Under the pieces are notes generated by a model that saw only the letters and a list, made by a program, of their open reading frames with translations, was not told where the DNA came from and did no database searches. A program made the translations under genes and the position numbers. From Hermetia illucens (lineage: Eukaryota > Arthropoda > Insecta > Diptera > Stratiomyidae), in contig NC_051849.1 of the NCBI RefSeq assembly GCF_905115235.1, positions 193,939,786 through 194,003,785 on the forward strand: 64,000 nt of DNA. The letters run 5' to 3'. Positions 1 to 10,314 of this stretch are shown piece by piece. Within the stretch, counting starts at the first letter, position 1. Every line of letters starts with the position of its first letter.

Positions 1-2250
1 CGTGCGGTTCTTCAAAAATACAACGACATAACTATCAAAAGTAGTCTCTCGCAGCCAGCTAAGCTTGATGCACATCACCACATCCGCACTACAGGCTCTC
101 ATATCTTCTCGAAAGTGCGTCCATTACCATCCCAGAAGCTCGCTGTGTCCGGATATCTGAGTGGTGAGAGCACAAGGCTGTCGTACGGAAGGTCGCGGTT
201 CAAATGTTACTGGTGGCAGTGGGATTTGTATCGTGATTTGACGTCAGATACCGGTCGACTCAGCTGTGAAGGAGTACCTGAATCAAATCAGGGTAATAAT
301 CTCGGGCGAGCGCAATGCTGACCACATTGCCCCTTGCAGTGTTACTGTAGTGTACCGTTACGGTCTTGAATTAAGTGCTCTAACACACTTCAAGGCCCTG
401 ATCCAATATGGATTGTTGCACCAACGATTGTTACTATTATTTGCAGACGCATCCAACGGCGAATGGAGACCATGTGGCGATTACAGACGTCTGAACGCTC
501 AGATCATTCGAGACCGTTTTCTTATACCAATCATCCACAACTTTCACGACCGTGAATTTGGACACACATCCGAGTTCATGCGGATGCCTTTTGGTCCGTG
601 CAATGCGGTGCAAACTTTTCAGAAGTTCCTCCATTCTCTCTTGTGAAATCTTAACGTTTGTTTCGTGTTCTTGGGTGATGTTTTGGTCGCTTCTTCTTGA
701 AAGTCTGAGCATTTAAAACATCTCGAATGCATTTTTTCAACGTTTCCTTGTACTTGTACTCAGGGTTGAAAAGAGCAAATTCCTCCAACAGCATGATTTG
801 AGGGAATCGAACCAGATCCAAGCAAGGCTCAGCCTATCATAGACTTATCACGACCTAAAACGGTCAAGGATCTGCGAAAGCTTTTGGGCATTTTAGACTC
901 CCATTGTCGTTTCTTGCCCAAAGCCGCACAACATCAAGCGATCCTGAATACCTACTTGCCTAATTCCAAGGCTGAAGACTCACGCGTAATTGCGTGGCCC
1001 TACAGGTTTTTAAGCTAGCCAAACGGTAGCTGGCTGATGCTAGACTCCTGTCATTTCCTCAAACAGATGCAGCCCTAATCGTATTCGTCGATGCCTAAGA
1101 CACCGCGGAAGGTGCTACCTTTCATCAAAAGGTGAACCAAATATGGCAGCAGTTGAACTTCTTTTCTAAAAAATTCAATACAGCTCAACAGAACTACAGC
1201 ACTTATGATCGTGAGCTATCAGCCGCGTACATGACAATAAAGTACTTCCGATACTCCCTAGAACGCAGGCCGTTCACAGTGTTCACGGACCACAAGCCTC
1301 TTCCCTTCACGTTTCAGCAGAAGCCCGACAAAGCGTCCTCTCCCCAACTCCGGCATTTGAGCTTCATAAGCCAGTTTACTTCGGACATCCAATAGGTATC
1401 TAGCAAGGATAATGTAGTTGCAAATGCTTGGTCACGCGTTTCAGAGATTAAAATCCCTTCCACGGTCAATTTTTCGGCAATTATCGAGGCAGAACTTCAG
1501 AGTCTCAAGGACAACTCCAAATACAAATAGTCTGCGAGACCTCTGAAAAGGGACTTAGGCCATATGTTCCGGCCGCTTTTCGCAAGGAACTATTCCATGC
1601 AGTACACGATTTTGCACACCCAGGCATTCGGACAACGAATGGGCTTGTCACTAGTAGACTTCCACTTCTAGCAATCAATGTTTAGGGATGTTAGCTCCTG
1701 GACCAGACAGTGCATCGCGTGCCAGAAGTGCAAAGTCAACAAGCACGTACACAAGGGGTAGGCTCATTTCCTCGGTCTTAAAATCGTTTTCACACGATGC
1801 ACTTCGACATTATTGGCCCTTTGCGAGATTCTCATGGCTCGTATTCGTATTACATCACAATCATCGATAGGTTCACGCGGTGGACTGAAGCAATATCTCT
1901 GGCCGACATTTCCGCACAATCGTGCGCCGAAGCCCTTTGTCATGAATGAATTCCAAGCTTTGGAATTCCGGCCGAAGTCATTACTGACCAGGAAATGAAG
2001 TTCGAGTCTACCTTATTCTCGGAGTTGGGCAAACTCCTAGACTTCAAATGATATCAGAATGCATACCACCCGCAATCCAATGGGATGCTGGAACCTTGTC
2101 ATAGGACACTGAAGGCCGCTATAATGTCGCACGTGATTTGTGGCTCCATGTGATCGTAAGTCCTGCCTTTCCTTTTATTTAGCCTACGTACAACCCATTG
2201 TGGTATACAGGGAGAATTTGAGACTCCCCAGCGATCCTGTGTTAAATACC
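1..2250 (+). mobile_element. Gypsy (Ty3-type) LTR retrotransposon fossil, pol portion
   Basis: Old LTR-retrotransposon copy, cut by the left window edge. In order it shows a short pre-RT piece, reverse transcriptase, an RNase H stretch near 1130-1395 with the typical TYDREL and FTDHKPL motifs, and integrase-like remnants to about 2160. The first 110 bases recur at 38165-38280, so two copies of one family lie in the window. A SINE is inserted at about 145-441. No LTR pair was found. The copy is broken, with roughly a dozen or more breaks, and looks old. Family assignment rests on the RNase H motifs. Confidence 0.8.
145..441 (+). repeat. tRNA-derived SINE, full-length copy inside the Gypsy fossil
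   Basis: The head resembles a tRNA gene: an A-box-like part (ATCTGAGTGGTGAGAGCAC) followed about 35 bases later by a B-box-like GGTTCAAATG. The body ends with the shared phrase CTTGAATTAAGTGCTCTAAC, then CAAGGCCCTGATCCAATATG, then an ATT-rich tail. Reverse-strand relatives lie at 4043-4337, 40126-40371, 43440-43693 and 61635-61741. The insertion splits retroelement sequence, so the SINE is younger than its Gypsy host. It would be transcribed by RNA polymerase III if active. Confidence 0.8.
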
Positions 2251-2519
2251 AGGTCGATCCTTTTCACCACTGGGTTTTTGCGTTTGGGACACCGTGGCCA
2301 GATTTAAATCACCCCCTCCATCTCGTCATTCACCACGGAACAAAACTCACCCGCCTGAGTGACTCGCCTGCCTGTGGGTAGCGAGATCCAAGTTACGTGG
2401 CTGACGGGGCAATCAATGATTAGTGATAGGTGAAAAATAGTTAAGTTTTTCAATTAAGTTGTCATAAGTCATTGACGATTATAATGATGTTTTCTTTATA
2501 GGTAATAAATGATTTAAAT

Positions 2520-3790
2520 TTATTGGATGAAATAATGTCATGTCAATCATGGAAAGGTGGCATACCACCTTATCAGTGCCTTCATCTGAGGGTGCCAATA
2601 CCTCAGGGCTCATCCGTATACGGAGGGGTATCTTCCAAGGGGATTCATTGAGTCCCCTTTGGTTTTGTATGACACTGAACCCTCCTTTCATGGCTACTGA
2701 ATGATGCTGCAATAAAGTAGGGCCTACGTGCTTGGTGCGAATTGACACATTTGATGTACTTAGATGACATCAAGCTGTATGCCGCTACTGACAACCATCT
2801 TAGTAGTCTGTTGCGAATAATAGACATGTTCAGCCGTGTTATACAGATGGAGTTTGGATTAGACAAGTGTCGAATCCAAGCCATCCGCAAAGGTCATCAC
2901 GAGCCGCATGCCGGACATAGCATTGGTGACCTCCACATCGAAGCTATGACCGAGACAGACTTCTACAAGTACCTAGGAATTCTGCAAGGAACCCATGCTC
3001 GAGTTGGTGATCTGAAGGATGCTCTGCTGTCCGAATTCCTGCGACGTGTAAAGCTGGTGCTGAAATCGCATCTCTCGGAGAAGAATAAAATAAGCGCGTT
3101 GAATGTATTCGCTATCCCTTCACTGGCTTATGCATTCGGAATATTGCCGTGGACGAAGACCGACCTGGAAAACGTCCAGCAGCGGATACGGGCAACTATG
3201 TCCAAATTCCGAATGCATCACCCAAAGTCTGCCGTGGAGCGGATGAACCTGCCTCGTGACATCGGAGGTAGGGGCGTGGTTGACGTGGCGGCACAACATC
3301 ATCGCCAAGAGCGGATCGATGAATGGAAGTCGAAGGCAATGCACGGTAAACACGTAAATTGTCTTTGGCAGCCATTTGTCGATTTGCATTTGTCGAACAG
3401 ATGGCTGTGTGCTGGGGAGTTCTTTGCTGAGACGAAGGGATTAAAAACCTTGCATACAAGCATGGGCTGATCACGGGAGCATGTCCGGTTTACCGATATG
3501 AGCCGCAACCAGTACTTGATAGTTCTGCTTACAGCATGTATTGGGACCGGCAGGTTCTGACTGATCGCCATACCGCACACAACAAGCCTGACGTACTGTT
3601 AGTTGACAAGACGGGTCGCTCCTCGTATATTATTGATGTTGCTATCCCCCATAATATCAACATTGAGCGGAAATACGTGGAGAAGAAGGTGAACTATGAC
3701 CCATTGGCTCGGGCAATCAAAGAAATTTGGCGTCTCGAGCGGGTGGCTGTAGTTCCCATAATATTCAGCTACAGGTATTGTACCTAAATC
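2520..3790 (+). mobile_element. Non-LTR retrotransposon (LINE) with C-terminal restriction-like nuclease, 5'-truncated
   Basis: The first part carries an RT core: RRGIFQGDSLSPL near 2620-2660 and the catalytic box YLDD in MYLDDIKLYAATDN near 2755. A long open stretch (2742-3470) follows, then a frame change to 3536-3787, which has KPDVLLVDK and IIDVAIP. That PD...D pattern matches the restriction-like endonuclease at the C-terminus of early-branching LINEs (R2/R4/NeSL type). The N-terminal zinc-finger part and most of the RT are missing, and stops occur upstream of 2742. The exact clade cannot be decided by eye. Confidence 0.7.
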
Positions 3791-4042
3791 CCTGACGACT
3801 TCCCTTGATGTCCTGGGACTTTAGCACAGTCTGGTTCAAACCATGCAGAAGTACACCATTCTGCATACGTGCTCGATGTTGCGGGGAGTACTCGACGGAT
3901 TCTCCCACTGACCTACCACCGGCCACCACCCCCAGTGCCCCTTTAGTGTTTAAGTAGGTAGGATCGTTCGAGCCTAAATGCTTGGCACTTAGTGCTAGTA
4001 TTAGGTAAAATCCGGCATCTGCCCAGATTGTGACAACTCGGA
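3791..4042. other. Short unassigned stretch
   Basis: Sequence between the LINE and the next SINE. It has a short GTAG-type repeat near 3953-3962 and no recognisable coding potential. It may be the 3' tail of the LINE before it. Confidence 0.3.
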
Positions 4043-4337
4043 AATAATTGTTGGCGCAACAATCGATATTGGATCAGGGCCTTGAAGTGTGTTAGTATAC
4101 TTCATTCAAGACCGTAACAGTACACTACAGGATCATAGTACCCTGTAGGAGGCAATATGGTCAGCATTGCGCTCGCCCGAGATTATTACCCTGATTTGAC
4201 TTAGGTACTCATTCACAGCTGAGTCGACTGTTTTCCGACGTCAAATCACGATACAAATCCCATTGCCACCAGTAAGATTCGAACCACGACTTTCCGTACG
4301 ACAGCCTTGTGCTCTAACCACGCAGCTATCCAGACAC
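4043..4337 (-). repeat. tRNA-derived SINE, near full length
   Basis: Reverse complement of the SINE at 145-441. Read on the minus strand it starts TGTCTGGATAGCTGCGTGG, contains a good B box (GTGGTTCGAATCTTACTGG) and ends in the ATTGTTGCGCCAACAATTATT tail region. This is the best-preserved tRNA head of the copies seen, and the A/B spacing matches a tRNA of the Ser/Leu kind more than others, though the parent tRNA is inferred. Confidence 0.8.
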
Positions 4338-5200
4338 ATTGGATGAAATAGCCGTACTTTAATTGTGAACGCCACAGTATCAATCCGCCCCCCGAGACTT
4401 CAAGTCTGGGTGGGCTTAGTTTTGTTGACTATTGAGTCAAGGCACATGATAAAATATCTGTGTCGTGACAGGGAGATAATATTTGAGAACCACGAACCTC
4501 GGCCCTGACAATCCTGGTAGCGGAGTTTGGTTGGTGGAGAGCCTTGGTGACCATGTTGGTGCCAAGGTAATGCAGCGCCATACTCTTATCGCAACAGAGT
4601 TGGCGTTCAACTTGGGGCCACAGTTGTTGCGTTCGTAACAAAGCATTTGCCGGATACGACCACAGACATTGGTCAGTAAGTCATCTGAAGCAGACAGACA
4701 TGTATATCTTTCAAATATACCTGGCTTCTGTCTTGTCGTTCACAGTTGGCGTTAGTCAAATCTATCATGCCTCGCGGTTCCTCGCATCTTACCATGCACG
4801 ATCAGGCCGGCCCGTCAGTTACTCCCAAACAGTACTAGCGGCCGGAACTTGAGATCAGATTGGCTTCTAAGTTTAGAATGTACAGGCGGTAGGCGATCGA
4901 CTGAAAAACTGCCATACGCCTGACCGGGATGGGGATCGAGGAAATTGGCACGTGAGTTCTGGCGTCAGGCTGACGATCGCCAGACAGACCGTGTAGGCAG
5001 AGAAAGCACATGCATGGAGTTTTCAACGCAAGGGGCGGTCGGGCGGACTGGACTACTAAGGTGTAACCCACAGGGCGGCGTGCTCGTACACGGCAAACTT
5101 AACTCTTACATTGTACTCGTAATGAACCTACAAACACCGGACGACATAAACCCACGATGAAGTTTAAAAACATCAAATAAAACACATCGTTTCCATATAA
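4338..5200. other. Intergenic stretch, no gene recognised
   Basis: Contains only short open frames on either strand, none matching a family I know. GC content is higher than in the AT-rich block to the right of the Rabif gene. It is probably old repeat debris. Confidence 0.3.
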
Positions 5201-5205
5201 AACAT

Positions 5206-5627
5206 TTAATCCACATGACGAACCCTACTAAGCGCAACATATGAAACTCTTGTGTCGATATTATGATACCCAACTGGTCCCATTTCGCAGTCGCAGCAGA
5301 TGAGAAACTTCGTCCGATCCAAAGTGTTGGAGAATCCAATGTTCTCGAACGTCATCATGTCCTCGACCACCCAAAAGCCGCTCAACGTCTCCTTCTCGAT
5401 CTCTCCGGGCGCCCGAGAATTCTTCTGGTGCATCAGGGGCAGATCATACTGAAACGACCAAACAAAATTTAGACTTCGAACATGCAGCGACCACGGCAAT
5501 GCACCTCCTGTTTCTCGAAGCTCGCAGTTTGTTGCCGCAGCATCAGCGATTCGCAGAACTGGCATCGCACCATTCGCTTGTTCTTATTATCCACGACCTC
5601 GTCCTCGAATTTGTTTTCACTAGACAT
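5206..5627 (-). CDS. Rabif: Rabif/MSS4 family Rab-interacting protein (stratum homologue)
   Basis: A two-exon gene. Exon 1 is 5627-5505 (41 codons, ATG at 5627); a 56-nt intron with GT and TTTCAG ends follows; exon 2 is 5448-5206 (80 codons plus TAA). The 121-residue product equals the usual family length (about 123). It carries the two zinc-binding CxxC pairs, CQFC near residue 22 and CCDC near residue 91, and the family core VVEDMMTFENIGFSN followed by GPVGYH and SYVALSRVRH. MSS4 proteins bind nucleotide-free exocytic Rab GTPases such as Rab8 and Rab10 and act as weak exchange factors or chaperones in the cytosol. Drosophila stratum is the named fly relative. The donor (GTGCAT) is non-consensus, but the join restores the family reading frame exactly. 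ATTAAA overlaps the stop and may serve as polyadenylation signal. Confidence 0.92.
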
Positions 5628-6720
5628 AATGCAGAAACACTGTACGAGACTTCGAGTTTAAACTCAGGCGGCGACCGGCTGCAAAGTGTGACTAGAAAAC
5701 AAGCCAATTGTCAGTTTTGACATTCGCGGCAATCAGCAAATTCAGCGCGCGAATGAATACGTTCAATGCGAAATCTAGCCGGAAACGGATGTGAAAGTCA
5801 GATTTAATTCTGGTAAAATAAAACGAACCTGATTCCATTAACTTATACAAAATTTATTGAAAAATAACCAACAATATCTTATTCGTAAGCCGACGTATAT
5901 TACAAAATTTTAAAATTACCCGGTCTTTAAATGTAAAGAAATTTAATCAACTGTTACTATACCTTATGGATTATTTTGAATATTGCTTACTTTTTTTTTG
6001 TTTGAAATTATGATAAGATTCAAAAAAATCAGGCGAGAAATCGCGGTTAAGTTTAACGGCAGAATAAAAACTATGAATTACAGCTCGTTATTACTTCCGT
6101 ACTAATTTAGGGTTAATCAATTCGAAACATTTTTTTTTGCACAATAAATGAACTTTTCTCATGTAGTTCCAATAGCCATTTGTAAGCTTAAATTTTATCC
6201 CAGCAAATTTAAAAAAAAGGTGGAACGATATTTGAGCAATGTTTTGTTTAAAAATTACATAGTAATTACAATTGTATAACTCCACACACACACATCTTAT
6301 AACGGGTAACACTCCTGGAAATTTTACATTATCAACCATTTTTAATTTTACCGCACAAAAAATATCAACATCTGTAAATGACGACGGATAAATTACATTT
6401 AATATTAAATAGAAGACGAGATCATGATTGCTTGCTGTATGCCGTGTTGTAGGGGTTGTTAGTGATGCCTTGAAAAAACTTTTCGGTATTTTTTCTTAGA
6501 TTTTTTTTGTACATTAACTTAATTGAAAATATAAGGGACGCAGGAAAAATTATTTTAATAGGTTCAGAAAAAAATTAGGGATAGGAGGGTGTTGTTTGGG
6601 GTGTAACTTTTTTCAGGTGGTTCACTTTTTCGTTTTTTTATAGATTTTCAATATAGCATAGAATGTCGGATGCATTTATGTTTTAACGGGTAAAGTCTTT
6701 TTTTCACTTAAGTTGTTAAG
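5628..6720. other. AT-rich intergenic region
   Basis: Upstream region of the Rabif gene and downstream region of the next minus-strand gene. It is strongly AT-rich from about 5800 with many short A and T runs. It probably contains the Rabif promoter just right of 5627. No TATA box or initiator could be assigned with confidence. Confidence 0.4.
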
Positions 6721-6722
6721 GG

Positions 6723-7263
6723 CTATATCGTTGTGGGAAATATACTTTCGTTCGGGTCTCCTGAGATGTGATCAAATTGCCAATTCTTGAAAAGTTTCTC
6801 AGTTAGAATGTTATCGATTTCTTTTTCGTATTCAGCAATTGAGTTTTTGAGTAGGTCATTGGGGTTTATCTGAAAGTAGGAAAGGGGTATTATCATCGGC
6901 AGAATTTGGTATCTTAGCATAATTTTAGAAACCACACATTGGACATAATCAGCAAATTAAAAACATTAATCAGAATTGTAATGACAAAATGGGATTTGCG
7001 ATGGTCAAACAACCATCCTAAGTGCCCGGAGGCCACCAAGAGGGGATCCTGAAAAGAAAGTTGGCCAAATTTATCGTGAAGGTCCGCCCGCAAATACTGA
7101 AGCTCCATCAAAATACTCTATCGGCGCTTTCTTGCTTACGTGTATGCTCTATCCAGGCTTGGGAATATGGGAGGATCTTTGAACATTTCAATCCATCTGT
7201 CATTACAAATGGAGCTCAACGTGGGGTCATTTGTAAGAGCAAATGACGTCAAAACCAAGCTGT
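6723..7263 (-). CDS. Possible 3' exons of the mitoshell-like gene
   Basis: Two minus-strand pieces look like host exons. The first runs from an acceptor (CACAG) at about 7263 to a strong donor (GTAAGC) near 7144 and reads TNDPTLSSICNDRWIEMF then DPPIFPSLDRAYT. The last starts after CTACTTTCAG near 6880 and reads INPNDLLKNSIAEYEKEID to IFPTTI and a stop at 6723. Another open segment (about 6925-7115) lies between them, but I could not find junctions that keep all three pieces in phase, and the phase with the last confirmed upstream exon (11445) also needs an unseen exon. They lie in the right place and strand to be the 3' end of the gene at 11445-19720; this is inference. Confidence 0.35.
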
Positions 7264-7544
7264 GCGCCACAGTAGGCCATCAAAATCACAAATGACGCCC
7301 AATATGGAATCCAATATTTCGTCAGTTCATGGCTGGAAGATAACTTATTCCGGCTAAAAACTTTGCTTTGCTGAATTGGATAGAGATACAATAGTTTCCT
7401 AACAATGTTCCCTATGCATCATTGTCCTTCCCACCTTGTAGAATTTCCTACCCTGTCCTCGGTAGTGTGTTGTCTTTGGGACTTGTTGTCCCATAAATGA
7501 TTGCCTTTCAGAAGTCTAAATACTGAAAGCTTTTGAGGAGTGTC
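7264..7544. other. Non-coding stretch before the tandem array
   Basis: No gene or repeat family was recognised here. If the exons at 6723-7263 belong to the large minus-strand gene, this is intron sequence. Confidence 0.3.
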
Positions 7545-8120
7545 CTTCTCCAACAAGAGGAAATATCTTCATCGCGTCCCCCACAAGAGGAAAGATCTTC
7601 ATCGCGTCCCCCACAAGAGGAAAGATCTTCATCGCGTCCCCCACAAGAGGAAAGATCTTCATCGCGTCTCCCACCAGAGGGAAGATTTTCATCGCGTCTC
7701 CCACCAGAAGGAAGATTTTCATCGCGTCTCCCACCAGAGGGAAGATTTTCATCGCGTCTCCCACCAGAGGGAAGATTTTCATCGCGTCTCCCACCAGAGG
7801 GAAGATTTTCATCGCGTCTCCCACCAGAGGGAAGATTTTCATCGCGTCTCCCACCAGAGGGAAGATTTTCATCGCGTCTCCCACCAGAAGGAAGATTTTC
7901 ATCGCGTCTCCCACCAGAGGGAAGATTTTCATCGCGTCTCCCACCAGAGGGAAGATTTTCATCGCGTCTCCCACCAGAGGGAAGATTTTCATCGCGTCTC
8001 CCACCAGAGGGAAAATTTTCATCGCGTCTCCCACCAGAGGGAAAATTTTCATCGCGTCTCCCACCAGAGGGAAAATTTTCATCGCGTCTCCCACCAGAGG
8101 GAAAATTTTCATCGCGTCTC
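7545..8120. repeat. 30-bp minisatellite, about 19 units
   Basis: A perfect-period array: the unit GAAGATTTTCATCGCGTCTC plus CCACCAGAGG repeats every 30 bases with few changes. The first four units are an AAAGATCTTC/CCCACAAGAGG variant, the middle dozen are nearly identical, and the last four carry GAAAATTTTC. A CCAGAAGG variant recurs exactly 180 bp apart (units ending 7710 and 7890), which suggests duplication of a six-unit block. Because 30 is a multiple of three, several frames stay open on both strands (for example repeated HQREDFHRVS on plus and GDAMKIFPLV on minus). That openness is a property of the unit and not evidence of a gene. Confidence 0.95.
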
Positions 8121-8740
8121 CATCACACCCCAAGAAGGAGAGATTTCCTTCTCGCCCCAACAAGAAAAGATATTTCCATCACGCCACCGCAAAGAGATCT
8201 TCATCACAACATGGAGAAATTTTTGTTACGCCCCAACATGAAGTGATTTTTATCACGCCCCAACAAGGAAAGATTTTCATAACACCCCAACAAGAGGAGA
8301 GACTTCTACCTCCTATTCCCAACAAGAGAGATTCCCATCACACCCCCACAAAATTAGAGATTTGCACCACGTCCCCAAAAGAAGAGAGATTTCGATCACG
8401 GCCCCAAAAGAAGAGGTTTCGATCACGCCCCCCAAAATAAGAGGTTTCGATCACGCCCCCCAAAATAAGAGGTTTCGATCACGCCCCCCAAAAGAAGAGA
8501 GATTTCGATCACGCCCCCCAAAAGAAGGGGGGGATTTCAATAACGCCCCAAAAAGAGGATGTGCTATTCAAACCTCAACAGTGAACGATATGCCATTCAG
8601 GGCTCAACAGTGAACGATATGCCATTCAGGCCACAATAATAGAGGATATGCCGTTCAAGCGTAACAGTTGCTTCAGTAGAGAAGGGATGCCGCTTAGGCT
8701 TCAATAGAAGAGGGATACCGCTTAAGCTTCAATAGGAGGA
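8121..8740. repeat. Degenerate flank of the tandem array
   Basis: From 8121 the array decays. Between about 8150 and 8565 loosely related units of roughly 30-33 bp (GAGATTTCGATCACGCCCCC type) repeat with indels. From about 8565 to 8740 another related unit (ACGATATGCCATTCAGG type, about 33 bp) repeats five or so times. This looks like the old edge of the same array, with the homogenised centre to its left. Confidence 0.75.
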
Positions 8741-9930
8741 TGACTGAGCGTTCTGCCCGGTCAGGGTAGCGCGTCCCTACATTGCCCCACCAGCCATACT
8801 CCAGATCATCACTGAGTACAAAGTCTTAATGGTCAGTTGGCTGTCGGTCAAAGTGACAACACGTATTCAATGTCGAGGTCCAGGAGGAAGAAGTGCAAAA
8901 GTTCATTGAGGTTATCTGCTGGCAAGGTTGCAGAGCACGAGTATTTCTTGCTCAGCACTGGCCTCCACAAAGTAGAATCATACATTAAGATATGACGAAC
9001 CACGGCTGTGTACATCCACAGAGACCCTATTTCCTTAGAAAGGTGTCACTTTCATTAATTTACATTTGAAGGAAAGTGCCAATCTTTAACCATTTAGCCG
9101 CGAGAGGTGGAATCGGGCACCCCCTATCTAATCCTAAATAATATCAGCAACGTTCACATTTTGCATCCCACACGCACACCTTTCCTAAAGGGAAATCCAT
9201 ACTCATAACTGTGGGAAACATCCCAGAGAGATGGTGCCCCCACCCCCACCACTCCGCTGCGGCGTCCTTCTACTCACAACTCTACTCAAGTGCCTAAGAC
9301 GCCCTCCAATCCTTTTCTGATTAGAGGCTCCTTGGAGGCTTTGGTACTAACGTTGAATGCTTAATTCTACACCCACGAAGTCAACTAAACTATATTGCCT
9401 GTAATGTAGCCCCCAGCCATACTAATTACCTCGTGAAGAGCGGTTTCTGTTGATTTGGCTTTGAAGTGCGTATGCTGAAATTTTGAGAAGGGCAACCTTT
9501 CCATGGTCGACCTTCAGTAGACGACTAGGACACGATTTAGCGTCTTCGATACGAAAGTTTTCACACAATTAGGGCTGCATAATTTCCAAGAAGAGGTTAT
9601 CCTAGGAGAAGGAATTTTTATATAATCTACACAGGGTACATCCTTCGGGCACCAGCAATAGACCAGGAATCAGTAAGAAAGGAAATACTCTTCATGTCCT
9701 AATAGGACGGGAAATGTTCTTTACGCCTCAAAGGCAGAGGCAATTTCTTGTGAATATTAATAGTTTCAACACTGGGTGTGCTCTCTTATTGTGCGCTGTA
9801 AACCCTAACGGCAAAGGGTTTTCCCTGCATTCAGCACACATCAATGTAGAGAGACTTCCCTCATAAATTTTAGTGGAGCCAGCTATGCCCTCCGAAGTTC
9901 ACTTAAAAATTTCTGAGCCTTAAGAAATGT
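8741..9930. other. Unassigned stretch
   Basis: About 1.2 kb with no recognised coding region, repeat family or RNA gene. Short open frames only. Confidence 0.3.
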
Positions 9931-9937
9931 TCTTCTT

Positions 9938-10270
9938 TAACCTTTGTTCCGTTTAGTAGTAAGGTCGATGCTTTTGGATCTAATACTCCACTTTTCTCAG
10001 TCATAGACCAGGTCCTTGAGGAGTCAACTCATCATATCTGGTACCAACTATCGCTGTCCCAATCTGCTTTTTGGTAGTTTCGCCTGATAACAGTGGTGGT
10101 TGTCATAAAACTACCATTTCGCTCTCGGATCCTTCTGCTCCCTCCACGATTTTCCAAAAAGCTTGCGCGCTCGTCTCCCAGTGGTCTACATCACGTAGTT
10201 CTATGCGCCCCTCTTATCGGCCACTTTGGGATGGTATAACCCACCATAAAGTTACCGCCCTTCTTTAATT
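9938..10270 (-). mobile_element. Possible 3' end of an RTE-like LINE (LINE-B)
   Basis: The plus-strand phrase AACCTTTGTTCCGTTTAGTA here resembles AGCCTTTGTCCCGTTTATAA at 21107, the 3' region of the LINE at 21100-24090, and both are followed by loosely matching text. Only short similarity is visible, so this is a weak call. Confidence 0.3.
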
Positions 10271-10314
10271 TGTGATCTATCAGGCCCGTATACAACCTCG
10301 TTCTTCATTAGTTA

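Noticed and set aside
148-230. Functional tRNA gene
   Set aside because: The tRNA-like head lacks a complete cloverleaf and is followed by the SINE body; the same unit is dispersed in several truncated copies.
5206-5565. Rabif protein read as one 119-codon frame from 5565
   Set aside because: That reading lacks the first CxxC pair and has an unrelated N-terminus; the spliced form restores the family sequence and length.
7516-8246. Three long overlapping open frames of 215-237 codons
   Set aside because: They are the same 30-bp tandem unit read in different frames and strands; a period divisible by three without stops stays open by itself.
7545-8740. CRISPR-like array
   Set aside because: Units are directly adjacent with no unique spacers, and the context is a eukaryotic genome.
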